This document shows, in pieces, positions 5,384 through 6,287 of a DNA stretch of 6,287 nt. Numbering within the stretch: position 1 is the stretch's first letter; every line of letters starts with the position of its first letter. The translations under genes were made by a program, and so were the position numbers. Origin of the DNA: Casp-Chloro-G3 sp002816715. Its GTDB lineage: Bacteria > Chloroflexota > Dehalococcoidia > Lucifugimonadales > UBA3495. Location: assembly GCA_027623815.1 (NCBI GenBank), contig JAQBUV010000113.1, forward strand, positions 1-6,287. Reading direction: 5' to 3'. The notes under the pieces were generated by a model that was not told the DNA's origin, did not search any database, and saw only the letters and a list, made by a program, of their open reading frames with translations.

Positions 5384-6070
5384 TTAATCTTTGCGCAGCG
5401 GAGGCAGCACCTCTGCCAGCCAGGGAACCATATCGTTTAACACCATCGGCGGAATTTCGTGGCCCATATTGTACTCATGGTAGTCTGGCTGATAACCCTC
5501 TGCTTCCAAGAACGCCCGAGTGTCGCGAGCAGTATCCATCCCTACCATCGGGTCGGAACTGCCATGAGCAATGAATATAGGCTGATTCCGCTGGCTGGGT
5601 AATCGGGGCCGCAGCACCTCCGGGTCGGGCAGAGACGCGCTCAGAGCAACCAGACCGGCAAATGTCTCAGGCCGCCCCAGTCCACATCGATAGGTCATAC
5701 CGCCACCTTGAGAAAACCCCAACAAGGCAATTTGGCCCGGCGTGGCCTTTAATTGCTGAAAAACCTCATCAAAAAATCCGTCCAGCAGGCCCTCCGCCTG
5801 TTGGAAATCCTCAGCAGTAGCCTCACTGCGCGGGGGGTGCCACCCGTAACCCGACACGCCCATACCAATGTCGAAGGGGATGGGAGCGTTGGGGCAGGCA
5901 TACACATACCCTTCCCGTTCAATGGAAGGTGCCAGCCCTGCCAAGTCCTTCATGTTGGCCCCAAAACCGTGCAGCATGACCACCAGCGGATAGCTTAGCC
6001 CCGGTTCATAATCGTCCGGATACACGTTCAAGTAGGTTAGTCCCTGGCCCTGGTGCTGCTCGGCCTTCAT
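5384..6070 (-). CDS. Alpha/beta-hydrolase esterase (phospholipase/carboxylesterase family)
   Basis: This is a small cytosolic serine hydrolase of the phospholipase/carboxylesterase type, which cleaves carboxylic or lipid esters; the natural substrate cannot be read from sequence. Numbering from the ATG at 6068-6070 (228 residues), the oxyanion-hole motif H34-G-F-G is at 34-37, the nucleophile elbow G118-F-S-Q-G has S120, the acid is D173 in G-S-S-D-P, and the base is H204 in N-M-G-H-E. All catalytic parts and the full family length (about 200-230) are present, with no signal peptide. An upstream in-frame ATG at 6083-6085 would add five residues, but GGAG (6079-6082) lies eight bases before the ATG at 6070 and nothing suitable precedes the other, so I chose 6070. 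It is followed on the same strand by the tRNA cluster, with no clear terminator between them. Confidence 0.92.
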   Translation of the reverse strand: MKAEQHQGQGLTYLNVYPDDYEPGLSYPLVVMLHGFGANMKDLAGLAPSIEREGYVYACPNAPIPFDIGMGVSGYGWHPPRSEATAEDFQQAEGLLDGFFDEVFQQLKATPGQIALLGFSQGGGMTYRCGLGRPETFAGLVALSASLPDPEVLRPRLPSQRNQPIFIAHGSSDPMVGMDTARDTRAFLEAEGYQPDYHEYNMGHEIPPMVLNDMVPWLAEVLPPLRKD

Positions 6071-6078
6071 CGTCGGCG

Positions 6079-6082
6079 CTCC
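6079..6082 (-). promoter_or_regulatory. Ribosome binding site deciding the esterase start
   Basis: GGAG on the minus strand (GGGAG with 6083) is eight bases before the ATG at 6068-6070. It overlaps the coding sequence of the longer alternative starting at 6085, which has no such signal. Confidence 0.65.
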
Positions 6083-6192
6083 CATAATAATACCAAGGTG
6101 AAACCGCCGCAGGATTCAAATAGGCTTCCCGTCAAATTCACCCTTGGCCTTGGATTAGAAACTTTTGTGTCTGCCCATCCTACCATCAGATA

Positions 6193-6287
6193 CTAGTACA
6201 CCTTCGCGCAGTTCTTTCGGTAGTTTTAATATGCTCATCGCTGCTAATTTCGGTGAGCTAAACTACCGAGATATTTAGCCCAGAGTG
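6193..6287 (+). repeat. Second copy of the palindromic repeat, cut by the window end
   Basis: All 95 bases match 2553-2647 exactly and in the same orientation, 3,640 bases further on. The copy stops three bases into the right terminal repeat (GTG of GTGTACTAG), so six bases are missing because the window ends. The bases before it (CAGATA) differ from those before the first copy (TATCC), which sets the left boundary at CTAG. It sits 122 bases upstream of the esterase start codon, in the gap where that gene's promoter should lie. Confidence 0.92.

Noticed and set aside
5323..5574. Plus-strand open frame of 83 codons
   Set aside because: It runs across the tRNA promoter region and then antisense to the esterase C-terminus, has no Shine-Dalgarno, and its product is Pro/Arg-rich shadow sequence.
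6071..6085. Longer esterase N-terminus from the ATG at 6083-6085
   Set aside because: No ribosome binding site precedes it, while GGAG within this stretch is correctly placed for the ATG at 6068-6070.
6087..6095. Extended -10 box (TGGTATTAT, minus strand) just before the esterase
   Set aside because: Transcription from it would start at about the Shine-Dalgarno and remove it; no -35 box is visible.
2553..6287. CRISPR array
   Set aside because: The two repeat copies are 101 bp and 3.6 kb apart, with genes between them; there are no regular spacers and no cas genes.

Overview
The window looks like a piece of an uncultured bacterial chromosome or metagenomic contig. The bacterial signs are Shine-Dalgarno sequences before most genes, a lipobox, tRNA genes that encode their own CCA ends, an exact TATAAT box ahead of the tRNA cluster, and factor-independent hairpin terminators. 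Coding regions are moderately GC-rich and the long intergenic stretches look more AT-rich. The overall style would suit a Chloroflexota (Dehalococcoidia/SAR202-like) lineage, but that is only an impression: no phylogenetic marker gene is present. There are no phage, plasmid, CRISPR or transposase genes.

Layout. 1-945 holds no credible gene, only short repeats and hairpins. 946-1563 (+) encodes a helical, probably coiled-coil protein that I do not recognise. It converges on 1646-2320 (-), a duplicated dimeric alpha/beta-barrel (EthD-like) protein, and the two share a strong bidirectional terminator at 1591-1621. 2321-2889 is a noncoding gap carrying a 101-bp palindromic repeat (2553-2653). 2890-3837 (+) encodes a predicted lipoprotein with an S26-type signal-peptidase-like domain and a C-terminal coiled coil. 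It converges on 3983-4585 (-), an unrecognised multi-pass membrane protein. After another gap, a tight tRNA cluster is transcribed on the minus strand in the order Ala(CGC), Arg(CCT), Trp(CCA), with candidate promoters upstream and a terminator at 4938-4963. Last is 5384-6070 (-), an alpha/beta-hydrolase esterase of the phospholipase/carboxylesterase family. The window ends at 6193-6287 inside a second copy of the palindromic repeat, identical over all 95 visible bases.

The genes do not form one pathway. They are single transcription units in convergent or tandem order with long spacers, typical of a housekeeping or hypothetical-gene stretch. The points most worth following are the identical two-tier palindromic element, which looks like a non-autonomous mobile or REP-like repeat, and the lipid-anchored signal-peptidase-like protein with a Ser-His type active site, four extra cysteines and a coiled-coil tail.
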